Shown: positions 35,441 to 45,101, counted from the first letter of the stretch. The stretch: DNA of 64,000 nt from Bradyrhizobium murdochi (GCF_000472965.1 NZ_AXAU01000005.1:124001-188000), one strand, 5' to 3'. Notes: a model not told the origin generated them from the sequence alone. Translations and numbers: made by a program.

Positions 35441-36205
35441 ATGGGCCGTCCGGCGAGTGCCGGTAATCGTCTTCTCGCCGCGTTGCCTCCGGCAGACCTC
35501 GCGTTGCTCGCGCCTCATCTCCAAAAGGTGTCGCTCGAACAGGACGCCGTGGTGATACGAGCGGGCGATCGACGCCACCATGTTTACTTTCCCCATAGCG
35601 GGGCCATCTCCTTCATGCTCGGCCTTCCGAACGGAGAAACGATCGCAACCGCGGTAATCGGGCGCGAGGGAGCGATCGGCGCATTGTCGGTGCTGGGACC
35701 CTCTTTCTTGTCGTCCGTGACCGCGGTCGTGCGGGTGGGCGGCACCGCATCGCAAATCTCCGTGTCGCGGTTTCATGAAGCCTACATGAAGAGCGGCGCC
35801 ATCAGACATGTGGTCGAGGCGCACACAAGGTCGATACTCATGCAGTTCCAGCACGTCTCAGCCTGCAACGGACTGCACTCGGTCGAAGCCCGCATGGCCC
35901 GGTGGCTGCTTCACCTGCACGATCGAACCGAGGGCAACAACATCCTATCATTAACGCAGGGGACACTTTCGCAGTTGCTCGGGGTGCGACGAACGACCGT
36001 GACGCAGGTGATTGCCAAACTCCGCGCCTTGGGTGCCATCAGATCCGCTCGGCGGGGCTTGGTCGAAATCGACAGGCCGCGGCTCGAGGAAGCAACGTGC
36101 GAATGCTACGACATCATACGTAGTGCAACCGATCGGATCGTCCCGGATGAAGCCGTGGGGTCGCACCCGCATTTTGCATCGGCCGACAAACTCCACGGTG
36201 TATGA
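35441..36205 (+). CDS. Crp/Fnr-family transcriptional regulator
   Basis: 254-residue Crp/Fnr protein. The N-terminal cyclic-nucleotide-like beta roll reads AVVIRAGDRRHHVYFPHSGA, and GREGAIGALSVLG lies at the phosphate-binding position but lacks the Arg-Ser pair of cAMP binders. The C-terminal winged helix is SLTQGTLSQLLGVRRTTVTQ, VIAKLRALGAIRSARRGLVE. No N-terminal Fnr cysteine cluster is seen, so oxygen sensing by an iron-sulfur cluster is unlikely. GTG at 35438 immediately precedes the ATG; either may serve. Confidence 0.9.
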   Translation: MGRPASAGNRLLAALPPADLALLAPHLQKVSLEQDAVVIRAGDRRHHVYFPHSGAISFMLGLPNGETIATAVIGREGAIGALSVLGPSFLSSVTAVVRVGGTASQISVSRFHEAYMKSGAIRHVVEAHTRSILMQFQHVSACNGLHSVEARMARWLLHLHDRTEGNNILSLTQGTLSQLLGVRRTTVTQVIAKLRALGAIRSARRGLVEIDRPRLEEATCECYDIIRSATDRIVPDEAVGSHPHFASADKLHGV

Positions 36206-36339
36206 TCGGTTTCAAGCTTACATAAGCTCCTACAGACGGGCACGACGACGCGCAAGCAATCGCAATGTTTTCGAGGAAGCGAATGACCGCTCGCAACCCG
36301 ACGCGCGGGGCCTTGTTGCTGATGTTTCAGAGGAAAAGA

Positions 36340-36414
36340 TGGTGCTGCCAGACAGGATTGAACTGTCGACCTCTCCATTACCAATGGAGTGCTCTACCAC
36401 TGAGCTACGGCAGC
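36340..36414 (-). tRNA. tRNA-Thr(GGT)
   Basis: Read on the minus strand: acceptor GCTGCCG pairs with TGGCAGC; D arm GCTCAGTGGTAGAGC; anticodon stem CTCCA/TGGAG enclosing TTGGTAA, anticodon GGT; T arm GACAG-TTCAATC-CTGTC; encoded CCA at 36340-36342. Full cloverleaf, no mismatches that would suggest decay. Confidence 0.97.
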
Positions 36415-36751
36415 ATGCCCGGTATTCAGGGAATCGGCCCTAAGGCCCCTACAGGCGGCCGGTTCTTGCCACAAGGGCCCTTCTGGTGCAAGCGCGCGGG
36501 TAGGCTGGGAAAGCACCAAAATGGGGTAAAAATCGTTCCAAGGATCAGGACCCGGCGCAATTGGGCAACTTCGGGCCTTGCTCTGGTTCCCGATCTTGCC
36601 TTGAGTGGCCGAATCCTGGCTTCCGCTACTTGCTGCGGCGGTTCGGGACCGTGGCCGGGCGCGATTGCGGCATGGCTGATCGAAAGCGACTATCTTCGAA
36701 TGGCGGCGTTGCTGACGCCGTTTTGAGCAAGACATGTTCGGCGGACTGACG
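36415..36751. other. Non-coding gap upstream of tRNA-Thr and the small charged protein
   Basis: 337 bases with no convincing gene; it must hold the tRNA-Thr promoter (minus strand) and the promoter for the small protein on the plus strand. No repeat or clear dyad seen. Confidence 0.5.
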
Positions 36752-36952
36752 ATGAAGGGTGATCAAGGCAAGGGCGCAGGAAAGACCGGCGCCGATATGA
36801 AGGATTCACGACGGGACCGGTTGAAGCTGGCGCTGCGCGAAAATCTCAAGCGGCGGAAGTCGCAGGCGCGCGGGCGCAGTGATCTCGGCGCATCTTCCGA
36901 AAGCCCCAATGCGTCCCTAGATGACGCCAGCGGAGAAAAGCCGGGCCAGTAG
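36752..36952 (+). CDS. Small highly charged hypothetical protein
   Basis: 66 residues from the ATG at 36752 (an ATG at 36734 gives six more). The core MKDSRRDRLKLALRENLKRR is strongly basic and helical, followed by a Ser/Asp/Gly-rich tail. From memory, a similar small protein usually sits just ahead of murA in related alphaproteobacteria; here three genes separate it from murA. No function known; it may bind nucleic acid. Confidence 0.65.
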   Translation: MKGDQGKGAGKTGADMKDSRRDRLKLALRENLKRRKSQARGRSDLGASSESPNASLDDASGEKPGQ

Positions 36953-37025
36953 CGCAGACGGAATCCCGATCGCTCGCCGGGCGGCCTGACAATTCTTTGC
37001 AGTTGTTGTTTCCTGGGTGGCGATC

Positions 37026-38732
37026 ATGAGTGCAGACATCACGGCCGGTCCGGCGACCGGCGCGGCTTCCACTGCGTTTCCACGTTACGAACAGACATTC
37101 CCGGCGCTCACCGATCACGAAATCGCGCGCATGCGCCGGTTCGGGGAGCTTCGGACCTACAAGGACGGCGAAACGCTGTTCGAGACCGGCAAGGTCGGCC
37201 CCGGCATGTTCGTGGTGCTGTCGGGCACGGTAGCGATTACCCAGCGCGATGGCCTCGGCCATATCACGCCCGTCATCGACCAGGGCCCGGGACAGTTTCT
37301 GGCCGAGATCGGACAGCTCTCCGGGCGCGTCGCGCTGGTCGACGGCCATGCCGAGGGCGATGTCGAAACGCTGCTGATCCAGCCGGACCAATTGCGCGCG
37401 CTTTTGGTCGCGGAGGCCGAACTCGGCGAGCGCATCATGCGCGCGCTGATCCTGCGCCGGGTCAGCCTGATCCAGGGCGGCGTCGGCGGGCCGGTGCTGA
37501 TCGGCCCGGCCTCCCTCGGCGACACCGCGCGGTTGCAGAATTTCTTGGCGCGCAACGGCCAGCCGCACCACGTGCTCGATCCCGCAAGCGATAAGGACGC
37601 GGCCGATCTCGTCGCGCGCTATGCCACCTCGCGGGCCGATCTGCCGCTGGCGGTGTGTCCTGACGGTACCGTGCTGCGCAATCCGTCGGAGACGGAGCTG
37701 GCGCTGGCGGTTGGCATGATCACCAACCATGCGCATGAGAGGCTCTATGATGTGGCGGTGGTCGGCGGCGGTCCCGCCGGTCTTGCCACTGCGGTCTATG
37801 CCGCCTCCGAAGGATTGTCGGTGGCCGTATTCGACGCGCGGGCGTTCGGCGGCCAAGCCGGCGCCAGCGCGCGCATCGAAAACTATCTTGGTTTTCCAAC
37901 CGGCATTTCGGGGCAGGCGCTCGCCGGTCGCGCCTACAATCAGGCGCAGAAATTCGGCGCCGAGATGCTGATCCCGGTTTCGATCCGGTCGCTGGATTGC
38001 TCGCAGCGCGACGGCGTGTTCGCGCTGGCCACCGAATGCGGGCAGTCGCTGCGCGCCAAATCCATCGTGGTGGCGAGCGGGGCGCGTTACCGGCGGCCGG
38101 AGATCGAAAATCTCGACGCGTTCGAAGGCCGCGGCGTCTGGTACTGGGCCTCGCCGATCGAGGCCAAGCTGTGCGTGGGCCAGGATGTCGTGTTGGTCGG
38201 CGGCGGCAATTCCGCCGGCCAGGCCGCGGTGTTTCTGTCCGGCCATGCGCGCAAGGTCTACATGATCATCCGCGGCGGCGGGCTGGGCGCCAGCATGTCA
38301 CGCTATCTCATCGAACGGATCGAGGCGGCGCCCAATATCGAACTCGTCTTCAACGCCGAGGTGATTGCGGTCGAAGGCGGCGGCGACGGATCGCTCGAGC
38401 GCGTGCGCTGGAAGAGCCGGCTGGCGCCCGAACAGCACAGTTTTGATGTGCGTAACCTTTTTCTGTTCGTCGGCGCCGACCCGGCGACCCATTGGCTGGA
38501 CGGCTGCGGCGTCACGCTCGACCGTGCGGGCTTTGTGGTGACGGGGGCGCAGTCCGAGCAGAATCTCGGCCGCCCGGTGCCGGCCCTGGAAACCTCGGTG
38601 CCCGGCGTGTTCGCGGTCGGCGACGTGCGCTCCGGCTCGGTCAAACGCGTCGGCGGCGCGATCGGTGAGGGCGCGCAGGTGGTGGCCGCGCTGCATGGCT
38701 ATCTCGCCGACGCCGCGAAGCCGTCGCCATGA
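37026..38732 (+). CDS. cNMP-binding, thioredoxin-reductase-like flavoprotein without CxxC
   Basis: 568-residue fusion. Residues 20-145 form a cyclic-nucleotide-binding-type beta roll (YKDGETLFETGKVGPGMFVV). Residues 155-230 look like a thioredoxin-fold module without a CxxC. Residues 240-560 form a pyridine-nucleotide-disulfide reductase: FAD motif VVGGGPAGLATA, NADPH motif LVGGGNSAGQAAVF, and C-terminal SVPGVFAVGDVRSGSVKRV. In thioredoxin reductases the segment after G-V-x-x is CATC; here it is W374-A-S-P377 (GVWYWASPIEA), so dithiol chemistry is lost. It is probably an NAD(P)H-using flavoenzyme of unknown partner. Confidence 0.88.
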   Translation: MSADITAGPATGAASTAFPRYEQTFPALTDHEIARMRRFGELRTYKDGETLFETGKVGPGMFVVLSGTVAITQRDGLGHITPVIDQGPGQFLAEIGQLSGRVALVDGHAEGDVETLLIQPDQLRALLVAEAELGERIMRALILRRVSLIQGGVGGPVLIGPASLGDTARLQNFLARNGQPHHVLDPASDKDAADLVARYATSRADLPLAVCPDGTVLRNPSETELALAVGMITNHAHERLYDVAVVGGGPAGLATAVYAASEGLSVAVFDARAFGGQAGASARIENYLGFPTGISGQALAGRAYNQAQKFGAEMLIPVSIRSLDCSQRDGVFALATECGQSLRAKSIVVASGARYRRPEIENLDAFEGRGVWYWASPIEAKLCVGQDVVLVGGGNSAGQAAVFLSGHARKVYMIIRGGGLGASMSRYLIERIEAAPNIELVFNAEVIAVEGGGDGSLERVRWKSRLAPEQHSFDVRNLFLFVGADPATHWLDGCGVTLDRAGFVVTGAQSEQNLGRPVPALETSVPGVFAVGDVRSGSVKRVGGAIGEGAQVVAALHGYLADAAKPSP

Positions 38733-38890
38733 TCCGGCGTGGCTGCTGTCATCTGCGACAGAAGTGCAAATATTTCGTGCGTGCATCAAATAATTTTTGT
38801 TGATGTGCCTTCAGTCACGCACATGCCTGCCTTGCCGAAGGCCGCACGCGATGCGTGTGGAAATTGTTCGCGCCGCGTCGTAACGTTTAG

Positions 38891-39037
38891 CTTACTGCGT
38901 CATAAGCCCCTCATGGTGAGGAGCGCGAAGCGCGTCTCGAACCATGAGGCCCTGACTGTGGCCTACATCCTTCGAGACGCTCGCTTCTCGCGGGCTCCTC
39001 AGGATGAGGGTTTGAGCGGCTATGACGCAGTAGAGCT
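38891..39037. repeat. Long palindromic intergenic repeat, family B
   Basis: Ends are inverted: CTTACTGCGTCATA at the left, TATGACGCAGTAGAG at the right. Inside, CCCCTCATGGTGAGGAGC and GGGCTCCTCAGGATGAGG also pair, as do CGCGTCTCGAA and TTCGAGACGC. About 147 bases fold into one long branched hairpin, the size and shape of a MITE-like element. It resembles a very common repeat of Bradyrhizobium genomes (from memory). It occupies most of a 333-base gap. Confidence 0.8.
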
Positions 39038-39065
39038 AGGTGGTTTCCAACGAAGGGGGCGCATC

Positions 39066-39572
39066 ATGATTTTAGGTATGAGTTTGGCGACATTCGTTCT
39101 CGTGCACGTCATCATCAGCCTGATCGCCATCGTTGCGGGAATCATCGTGATGTTCGGGATGCTCGGCTCGAAGCGGATGCCGGGCCTGACCGCGATCTTC
39201 CTGGTGTTCACGATCCTGACCAGCGCGTCAGGATTTCCGATTCCGCCTCTGCTGTCCGAAAAACTGCTGCCGTCGCATATGATCGGCATTCTCTCGCTGG
39301 TGCTGCTGGCAATCGCCTGTTTTGCGCTTTACGGCATGAAGCTCAACGGTGCCTGGCGCTGGATCTACGCGCTGACCGCGCTGGTCTCGCTCTATCTCAA
39401 CGTGTTCGTGCTGGTGATCCAGTCCTTCCTCAAAGTGCCGGCGCTGCATGCGCTGGCGCCGAGCGTGCCGCCGGCCGAGCCGCCGTTCGCCATCGTCCAG
39501 GGCATCGTGTTGGTCTTCTTCGTCGTCGTGATCATCGGCGTGATCCGGAGATACCGGCCGACGCCGACATAG
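39066..39572 (+). CDS. Hypothetical integral membrane protein
   Basis: 168-residue protein with five hydrophobic segments: FVLVHVIISLIAIVAGIIVM, MPGLTAIFLVFTILTSASGF, MIGILSLVLLAIACFALYGM, IYALTALVSLYLNVFVLVIQ and VQGIVLVFFVVVIIGVI. GGGGG stands before the ATG at 39066. No catalytic or substrate motif is visible and I do not recognise the family. The frame upstream, through the repeat, is not coding. Confidence 0.8.
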   Translation: MILGMSLATFVLVHVIISLIAIVAGIIVMFGMLGSKRMPGLTAIFLVFTILTSASGFPIPPLLSEKLLPSHMIGILSLVLLAIACFALYGMKLNGAWRWIYALTALVSLYLNVFVLVIQSFLKVPALHALAPSVPPAEPPFAIVQGIVLVFFVVVIIGVIRRYRPTPT

Positions 39573-39692
39573 GCCGGGCTCTGGTATCATCTGCCGAGGC
39601 CAGTCCGCACATCGCAATAAACCAGGTCAGCTTCCCGGGCTACGCAATGACGCGTGCTCGGGGATGACGGCACAACAAGAGGAGAATTCGTA

Positions 39693-40517
39693 ATGCCCAC
39701 CATCACCACCAAAGACGGCGTCGAGATCTTCTACAAGGATTGGGGCAAGGGTCAGCCCATCGTGTTCAGCCACGGCTGGCCGCTGTCGGCGGACGATTGG
39801 GATGCGCAGATGCTGTTCTTCCTCAACAACGGCTTTCGGGTCATCGCCCATGACCGCCGCGGCCACGGCCGCTCCAGCCAGGTGGCCGACGGCCACGACA
39901 TGGATCACTATGCCGACGACCTTGCGGCGCTGACGGCGCATCTCGATCTCAAAGGCGCCGTTCACGTCGGCCATTCCACCGGCGGCGGCGAGGTGGTGCA
40001 TTACATCGCCCGCCACGGCGAGAGCCGGGTGGCAAAGGCGGCAATCCTCAGCGCCGTGCCGCCGCTGATGGTGCAGACCGCTAGCAACCCGGGCGGACTG
40101 CCCAAGGAAGTGTTTGACGGGTTTCAGGCGCAGCTCGCCGCGAGCCGCACGAACTTCTATCGCGACATCGCGGCCGGTCTATTCTACGGCTACAACCGGC
40201 CGGGCGCGAAGCCGTCGGAAGCGGTGATCGAGAACTGGTGGCGCCAGGGCATGATGGGCGGTGCGAAAGCGCACTACGACGGCATCGTCGCCTTCTCGCA
40301 GACCGACTTCACCGAGGACCTCAAGAAGATCAACGTGCCGGTCTTGGTGATGCACGGCGACGACGACCAGATAGTTCCTTACGAAGACTCCGCGCCGCTG
40401 TCGGCGAAGCTTCTGAAGAACGGCACGCTGAAGACCTACAAGGGTTTTCCGCACGGCATGCCGACTACGGAGGCGGCGACGATCAACGCCGATTTGCTGG
40501 CGTTTATCCGGTCGTGA
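39693..40517 (+). CDS. Alpha/beta hydrolase, non-heme haloperoxidase/arylesterase type
   Basis: 274-residue alpha/beta-fold hydrolase of the cofactor-free chloroperoxidase/esterase family, cytoplasmic (no signal). The triad is visible: S95 in GHSTGGGE, D224 or D225 in [13 protein letters not shown]254 in GFPHGMP. The oxyanion region is [12 protein letters not shown]. Start [20 protein letters not shown] with AGAGGAGA upstream. It may show perhydrolase activity in vitro; physiological substrate unknown. Confidence 0.92.
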   Translation: MPTITTKDGVEIFYKDWGKGQPIVFSHGWPLSADDWDAQMLFFLNNGFRVIAHDRRGHGRSSQVADGHDMDHYADDLAALTAHLDLKGAVHVGHSTGGGEVVHYIARHGESRVAKAAILSAVPPLMVQTASNPGGLPKEVFDGFQAQLAASRTNFYRDIAAGLFYGYNRPGAKPSEAVIENWWRQGMMGGAKAHYDGIVAFSQTDFTEDLKKINVPVLVMHGDDDQIVPYEDSAPLSAKLLKNGTLKTYKGFPHGMPTTEAATINADLLAFIRS

Positions 40518-40523
40518 AGCTTG

Positions 40524-40630
40524 GTCATTCCGGGATGCGCCTTTTGGCGCAGGCCCGGAATCCATTGGGCCGCAAGCGCTAGAGGAAAAATGGGGTTCCG
40601 GGCTCGCGCTTCGCGCGCCCCGGAATGACG
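40524..40630. repeat. Palindromic intergenic repeat, family C (copy 1)
   Basis: GTCATTCCGGG at the left pairs with CCCCGGAATGAC at the right; inner GCGCCTTTTGGCGC and GCGCTTCGCGCGC form further hairpins. A shorter version with the same ends lies at 58030-58076. Confidence 0.75.
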
Positions 40631-40726
40631 ACGGCTGTTTTGCCCACCCCATCAAATCGCCGCAAATATCGCCGCTTCTGCTGCAGACGTACCCGTTCAT
40701 AAATTGTGCACAGCAGAGGGCATGGC

Positions 40727-42016
40727 ATGGACCGCATTCGTATTGTCGGCGGCAGCAAGCTCAACGGCACCATCGAGATTTCGGGCGCGAAGAACGCTGC
40801 CCTGCCGCTGATGATCGCGGCGCTGCTCACGGAGGAAACGCTCATCCTCGACAACGTGCCGCGGCTTGCCGACGTCGCGCAGTTGCAGCGCATCCTCGGC
40901 AACCATGGCGTCGACATCATGTCGGCGGGCAAGCGGCAGGGCGACGGCCAGTATCAGGGCCAGACCCTGCACATCTCCGCCGCCAACATCATCGACACGA
41001 CCGCGCCTTACGAGCTGGTGTCGCGGATGCGCGCCAGCTTCTGGGTGATCGCGCCGCTATTGGCGCGCATGCATGAAGCGAAAGTCTCGCTGCCGGGCGG
41101 CTGCGCCATCGGTACGCGGCCGGTCGATCTCCTGATCATGGCGCTGGAGAAGCTCGGCGCTGAACTCGCCATCGACGGCGGCTATGTGGTGGCGAAAGCG
41201 CCCGGCGGCCTGCGCGGGGCTGCGATCGATTTTCCCAAGGTGACGGTGAGCGGCACCCATGTCGCGCTGATGGCGGCAACGCTGGCCAAGGGCACGACTG
41301 TTATCACCAACGCCGCCTGCGAGCCCGAAATCACCGACGTTGCCGACTGCCTGAACAAGATGGGCGCGCGCATCACCGGCGCCGGCACGCCGCGGATCGT
41401 GGTCGAGGGCGTCGAGAAGCTGCATGGCGCGCGGCACACGGTGCTGCCTGACCGGATCGAAGCCGGCACCTATGCGATGGCCGTCGCCATGACCGGCGGC
41501 GACGTGCAGCTTTCCGGCGCCCGCCCCGAACTCTTGCAGTCGGCGCTCGACGTGCTGGCGCAAGCCGGCGCCAAGATTACCGTCAACAATGACGGCATTC
41601 GTGTCGCCAGAAACGGCGGCCCGATAAAGCCGGTGACGGTGTCGACCGCGCCGTTCCCCGGTTTTCCGACCGACCTGCAGGCGCAATTGATGGCGCTGAT
41701 GGCCTGCGCCGGCGGTTCCTCGCAGATCACCGAAACCATCTTCGAGAACCGCTTCATGCATGTGCAGGAACTGGCGCGGTTCGGTGCGCGGATATCGCTG
41801 GACGGCGAGACCGCGACCATCGACGGCGTCGCAAAGCTGCGCGGCGCGCCTGTCATGGCGACCGATTTGCGGGCGTCGGTTTCGCTTGTTATCGCAGGCC
41901 TTGCCGCCGAGGGCGAAACCATGGTCAACCGCATCTATCACCTCGACCGTGGATTCGAACGGCTGGAGGAAAAACTTTCGGCCTGCGGTGCGTTGATCCA
42001 GCGCATCAGCGACTAA
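40727..42016 (+). CDS. murA: UDP-N-acetylglucosamine 1-carboxyvinyltransferase
   Basis: First committed enzyme of peptidoglycan synthesis, transferring enolpyruvate from PEP to UDP-GlcNAc in the cytoplasm. 429 residues from the ATG at 40727 ([34 protein letters not shown]). The catalytic cysteine is C126 in [13 protein letters not shown], so fosfomycin-sensitive chemistry is expected. [13 protein letters not shown] and [17 protein letters not shown] are conserved. It opens a housekeeping block that runs through hisD, maf and yacG to tRNA-Phe. Confidence 0.98.
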   Translation: MDRIRIVGGSKLNGTIEISGAKNAALPLMIAALLTEETLILDNVPRLADVAQLQRILGNHGVDIMSAGKRQGDGQYQGQTLHISAANIIDTTAPYELVSRMRASFWVIAPLLARMHEAKVSLPGGCAIGTRPVDLLIMALEKLGAELAIDGGYVVAKAPGGLRGAAIDFPKVTVSGTHVALMAATLAKGTTVITNAACEPEITDVADCLNKMGARITGAGTPRIVVEGVEKLHGARHTVLPDRIEAGTYAMAVAMTGGDVQLSGARPELLQSALDVLAQAGAKITVNNDGIRVARNGGPIKPVTVSTAPFPGFPTDLQAQLMALMACAGGSSQITETIFENRFMHVQELARFGARISLDGETATIDGVAKLRGAPVMATDLRASVSLVIAGLAAEGETMVNRIYHLDRGFERLEEKLSACGALIQRISD

Positions 42017-42063
42017 AGCATGATCCGGAAAAGTGGAAACTGGTTTTCCGAAGAGATCATGCT
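42017..42063. repeat. Inverted-repeat element, family E
   Basis: AGCATGATC at 42017-42025 pairs with GATCATGCT at 42055-42063; CCGGAAAAG / GGTTTTCCG pair inside. Sequences of this kind recur widely in Bradyrhizobium and Rhodopseudomonas (from memory). It lies between murA and the DUF2948 gene. Confidence 0.65.
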
Positions 42064-42128
42064 CAAACAAGGAGATGAGATCATGCTGCGATTTGCATAA
42101 TCGCATCATGATCTAGATCGAGGATCTT

Positions 42129-42581
42129 ATGCCGGCGGACCCGCTCAAAATGATTGCGCTCGACGCCGACGATCTCGCCGTCATATCGGCCCATGTGCAG
42201 GATGCCCGCGTGCTGGCCTCCGATATCGTCTGGCGGCAGGGCGAAAAGCGGCTGGTGGTCGGCATGAGCCGACTGGACTGGGAGCAGACGCTGTCGGGCG
42301 GAACCGAACCGCGCCGCCTGATCGCGGCATTGCGCTTCGACCGGGTGCTGGCCTGCAAATCGCGCAACATCGATCTGCAGCAGCCCACCGCGATGCTGGA
42401 ACTGGTCGGGATCGAATTCCACCCGGGCGAGGCCCCTGGCGGCAGCGCGCTTCTCCTGTTCAGCCATGGCGAGGCGCTGCGGCTGGACCTCGAGTGCCTG
42501 GAATGCGAGCTGACCGACCTCGGCACCGACGATCTCGGCACCAGCGACCTGGCGATAGTGCCCCTGGGGCCGGAGGGGTGA
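42129..42581 (+). CDS. DUF2948 family protein
   Basis: 150-residue protein of the DUF2948 family, conserved between murA and hisD in alphaproteobacteria and of unknown role. Typical segments: LKMIALDADDLAVISAHVQD, LVVGMSRLDWE, RLIAALRFDRVLACKSRNID and LRLDLECLECELTDLG. AGGA precedes the ATG. The fixed position in the block argues for a core cellular role, but none is established. Confidence 0.9.
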   Translation: MPADPLKMIALDADDLAVISAHVQDARVLASDIVWRQGEKRLVVGMSRLDWEQTLSGGTEPRRLIAALRFDRVLACKSRNIDLQQPTAMLELVGIEFHPGEAPGGSALLLFSHGEALRLDLECLECELTDLGTDDLGTSDLAIVPLGPEG

Positions 42582-42591
42582 CTCCGCAGCC

Positions 42592-42688
42592 GTAGGGGTG
42601 GGCAAAGGCGCGTCTTCGCGCCGTGCCCACCATTTTCGATGCCGCAAGCCGCCATTTTGGTGGGCTCACTTCGCTCAGCACACCCTAC
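42592..42688. repeat. Palindromic intergenic repeat, family A (copy 2)
   Basis: Begins GTAGGGGTGGGCAAAGG and ends ACACCCTAC; the internal GCGTCTTCGCGC and GTGCCCACCATTTT / TTTTGGTGGGCTCAC parts mirror the copy at 3817-3905. It lies in the gap between the DUF2948 gene and hisD. Confidence 0.78.
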
Positions 42689-42776
42689 GGCTCCGGTTTC
42701 CCGGTGAGCGAGGGTTGACGGCCCTTGGCCGCCGCGCCATTGAGCAGGGGCCTCCGATGTCTCTCAGAAAGCCGCC

Positions 42777-44072
42777 ATGCCCGTCCGCCTGGATACCAGC
42801 AGCGCCGATTTCGGTTCACGATTCAAGCAATTCCTCGCCGCCAAGCGCGAGGTGTCGGCCGATGTCGAGCGCGCCACACGGGCGATTGTGGATGACGTGG
42901 CCGCGCGCGGCGACGCCGCCCTGATCGAGGCGACCAGGAAATTCGACCGGCTTGAACTCGATGCAGCCGGCCTGCGCGTGACCGCAGCCGAGATCGACGC
43001 CGCCGTGAAGGCCTGCGATGCCGCGACCGTCGACGCGCTGAAATTCGCCCGCGACCGGATCGAGGCGTTCCACCAGCGGCAGTTACCGAAGGACGAGCGC
43101 TTCACCGATGCGCTCGGCGTCGAGCTCGGCTGGCGCTGGAGCTCGGTCGATGCGGTCGGCCTCTACGTGCCCGGCGGCACCGCGGCCTATCCGTCCTCGG
43201 TGTTGATGAACGCGGTGCCGGCCAAGGTCGCCGGCGTGCCGCGCGTCGTCATGGTGGTGCCGTCGCCGGACGGCAAGCTCAATCCGCTGGTGCTCGCGGC
43301 CGCCCATCTCGGCGGCGTCTCCGAAATCTATCGCGTCGGCGGCGCGCAGGCGGTGGCGGCGCTGGCCTATGGCACGGCGACGATTGCGCCGGTGGCCAAG
43401 ATCGTCGGCCCTGGCAATGCCTATGTCGCCGCCGCCAAGCGGCAGGTGTTCGGCAAGGTCGGCATCGACATGATCGCCGGCCCCTCGGAAGTGCTCGTCA
43501 TCGCCGACGCGACCTCCAATGCCGGCTGGATCGCCGCCGATCTGCTGGCGCAGGCCGAGCATGACGCCAGCGCGCAGTCGATCCTGATCACCGACAGCGC
43601 AGACCTGGCCACCGAGGTCGAGCGCGCGGTGGAATCGCAACTCGCGACGCTGTCCCGCGCCGAGATCGCGCGGGCCTCGTGGAACGATTTTGGCGCCATC
43701 ATCATGGTGAAACAGCTCGACGAAGCGGTGGAGCTGGCCAATGCGATCGCGGCCGAACATCTCGAAATCATGACCGCGGATGCCGAAGCGCTCTCCGCAA
43801 AGGTCCGCAACGCTGGCGCGATTTTTCTCGGCCCCCACACACCGGAAGCGATCGGCGATTATGTCGGCGGCTCCAACCACGTGCTGCCGACCGCGCGCTC
43901 GGCGCGGTTTTCGTCCGGGCTCGGCGTGCTAGACTTCATGAAGCGCACTTCGATTCTCAAATGCGGGCCGGACCAGTTGCGCGCGCTGGGGCCCGCCGCG
44001 ATGACCTTGGGCAAGGCCGAGGGTTTGGATGCCCATTCACGCTCCGTCGGATTGCGCCTCAATTTGCCATGA
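42777..44072 (+). CDS. hisD: Histidinol dehydrogenase
   Basis: Zinc enzyme oxidising L-histidinol to L-histidine in two NAD-dependent steps. 431 residues with [20 protein letters not shown], the substrate/NAD region [35 protein letters not shown], and the catalytic Glu-His pair in [13 protein letters not shown]. The C terminus [20 protein letters not shown] completes the fold. Its stop overlaps the ATG of the UPF0262 gene (ATGA). The rest of the his pathway is not in the window. Confidence 0.98.
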   Translation: MPVRLDTSSADFGSRFKQFLAAKREVSADVERATRAIVDDVAARGDAALIEATRKFDRLELDAAGLRVTAAEIDAAVKACDAATVDALKFARDRIEAFHQRQLPKDERFTDALGVELGWRWSSVDAVGLYVPGGTAAYPSSVLMNAVPAKVAGVPRVVMVVPSPDGKLNPLVLAAAHLGGVSEIYRVGGAQAVAALAYGTATIAPVAKIVGPGNAYVAAAKRQVFGKVGIDMIAGPSEVLVIADATSNAGWIAADLLAQAEHDASAQSILITDSADLATEVERAVESQLATLSRAEIARASWNDFGAIIMVKQLDEAVELANAIAAEHLEIMTADAEALSAKVRNAGAIFLGPHTPEAIGDYVGGSNHVLPTARSARFSSGLGVLDFMKRTSILKCGPDQLRALGPAAMTLGKAEGLDAHSRSVGLRLNLP

Positions 44073-44572
44073 ACAAGCCGCCGCCAGACGATGACCAGCA
44101 CAACCGCATCGTCGCGGTGACGCTCGACGAGGAATCGATCGGGCGTTCCGGCCCCGATATCGAGCACGAGCGGGCGATTGCGATCTACGACCTGATCGAG
44201 CAGAACCTGTTCGCGCCGGAAGGGACGGTGCAGGGGCCGTACACGCTGCACATCGCCATCACCGGCAACCGGCTGATGTTCGACATCCGCCACGAGGACG
44301 GCACGCCCGTGGTGGCGCATTTGTTGTCGCTGACGCCGTTCCGGCGGATCGTGAAGGACTATTTCATGATCTGCGACAGCTACTATCAGGCGATCCGCAC
44401 CGCCACGCCTGACAAGATCGAGGCGATCGACATGGGCCGCCGCGGCATCCATGACGAAGGCTCGCGCACGCTGCAGGAGCGGCTGAAGGGCAAGGTCCGC
44501 ATCGATTTCGAAACCGCCCGCCGCCTGTTCACGCTGATCTGCGTGCTGCACTGGAAGGGGCAGGACGCATGA
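44069..44572 (+). CDS. UPF0262 family protein
   Basis: 167-residue member of UPF0262, found only in alphaproteobacteria and regularly after hisD. Conserved segments are [55 protein letters not shown], and [16 protein letters not shown]. Translationally coupled to hisD by an ATGA overlap. Biochemical role unknown. Confidence 0.93.
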   Translation: MNKPPPDDDQHNRIVAVTLDEESIGRSGPDIEHERAIAIYDLIEQNLFAPEGTVQGPYTLHIAITGNRLMFDIRHEDGTPVVAHLLSLTPFRRIVKDYFMICDSYYQAIRTATPDKIEAIDMGRRGIHDEGSRTLQERLKGKVRIDFETARRLFTLICVLHWKGQDA

Positions 44573-44598
44573 TGTCGCACGGCCGGATTTCCTGACGC

Positions 44599-45066
44599 AT
44601 GGAGGCGCCGCCCCGCGCGCGCAATCCGCAGGCCGTGCTGTTCGCATGTGGGCTGAACAGCGTGCGCTCGCCGATGGCGGCGAGCCTGTTGCAGCAGATG
44701 TTTCCGCAAGGACTCTATGTGAAATCCGCCGGGGTCAAGAAGGGCGAGCTCGATCCGTTCGCGGTCGCCGTGATGGCCGAGCTCGGCCAGGATATTTCCG
44801 GCCACAAGCCGACGACGTTCGAGGAGCTCGAGGATTGGGAAGGGCTCAATTTCGACCTCATCATCACGCTGTCGCCGGAAGCCCACCACAAGGCGCTCGA
44901 GCTGACGCGCACGCATGCCGCCGATGTCGAATACTGGCCGACGCCGGACCCGACCGACGCCGAAGGCAACCGCGAGCAAAAGCTCGCCGCCTATCGCGAT
45001 GTCTGCGACGGCCTATCGATGCGCATCCGCCGCCGCTTCGCCAAAGCAGGCGCCGCGAGCGGGTAA
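44599..45066 (+). CDS. Low-molecular-weight phosphotyrosine phosphatase / ArsC-type protein
   Basis: 155-residue cytoplasmic phosphatase of the LMW-PTP/arsenate reductase fold. The P loop C-x5-R-S is seen as FACGLNSVRSPMA with C17 and R23; a general-acid aspartate is likely in PTPDPTDAEG near the C terminus. The second and third cysteines of true thioredoxin-linked arsenate reductases are absent, so a phosphatase role is more likely. It follows UPF0262 by 26 bases in the housekeeping block. Confidence 0.9.
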   Translation: MEAPPRARNPQAVLFACGLNSVRSPMAASLLQQMFPQGLYVKSAGVKKGELDPFAVAVMAELGQDISGHKPTTFEELEDWEGLNFDLIITLSPEAHHKALELTRTHAADVEYWPTPDPTDAEGNREQKLAAYRDVCDGLSMRIRRRFAKAGAASG

Positions 45067-45101
45067 ATGGTCGCCCGCGTTTCCCGGGTGGCTTCGTCTA
45101 A

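Noticed and set aside
36846..38246. 466-residue minus-strand frame opposite the flavoprotein gene
   Set aside because: Antisense shadow; FAD and NADPH motifs are on the plus strand.
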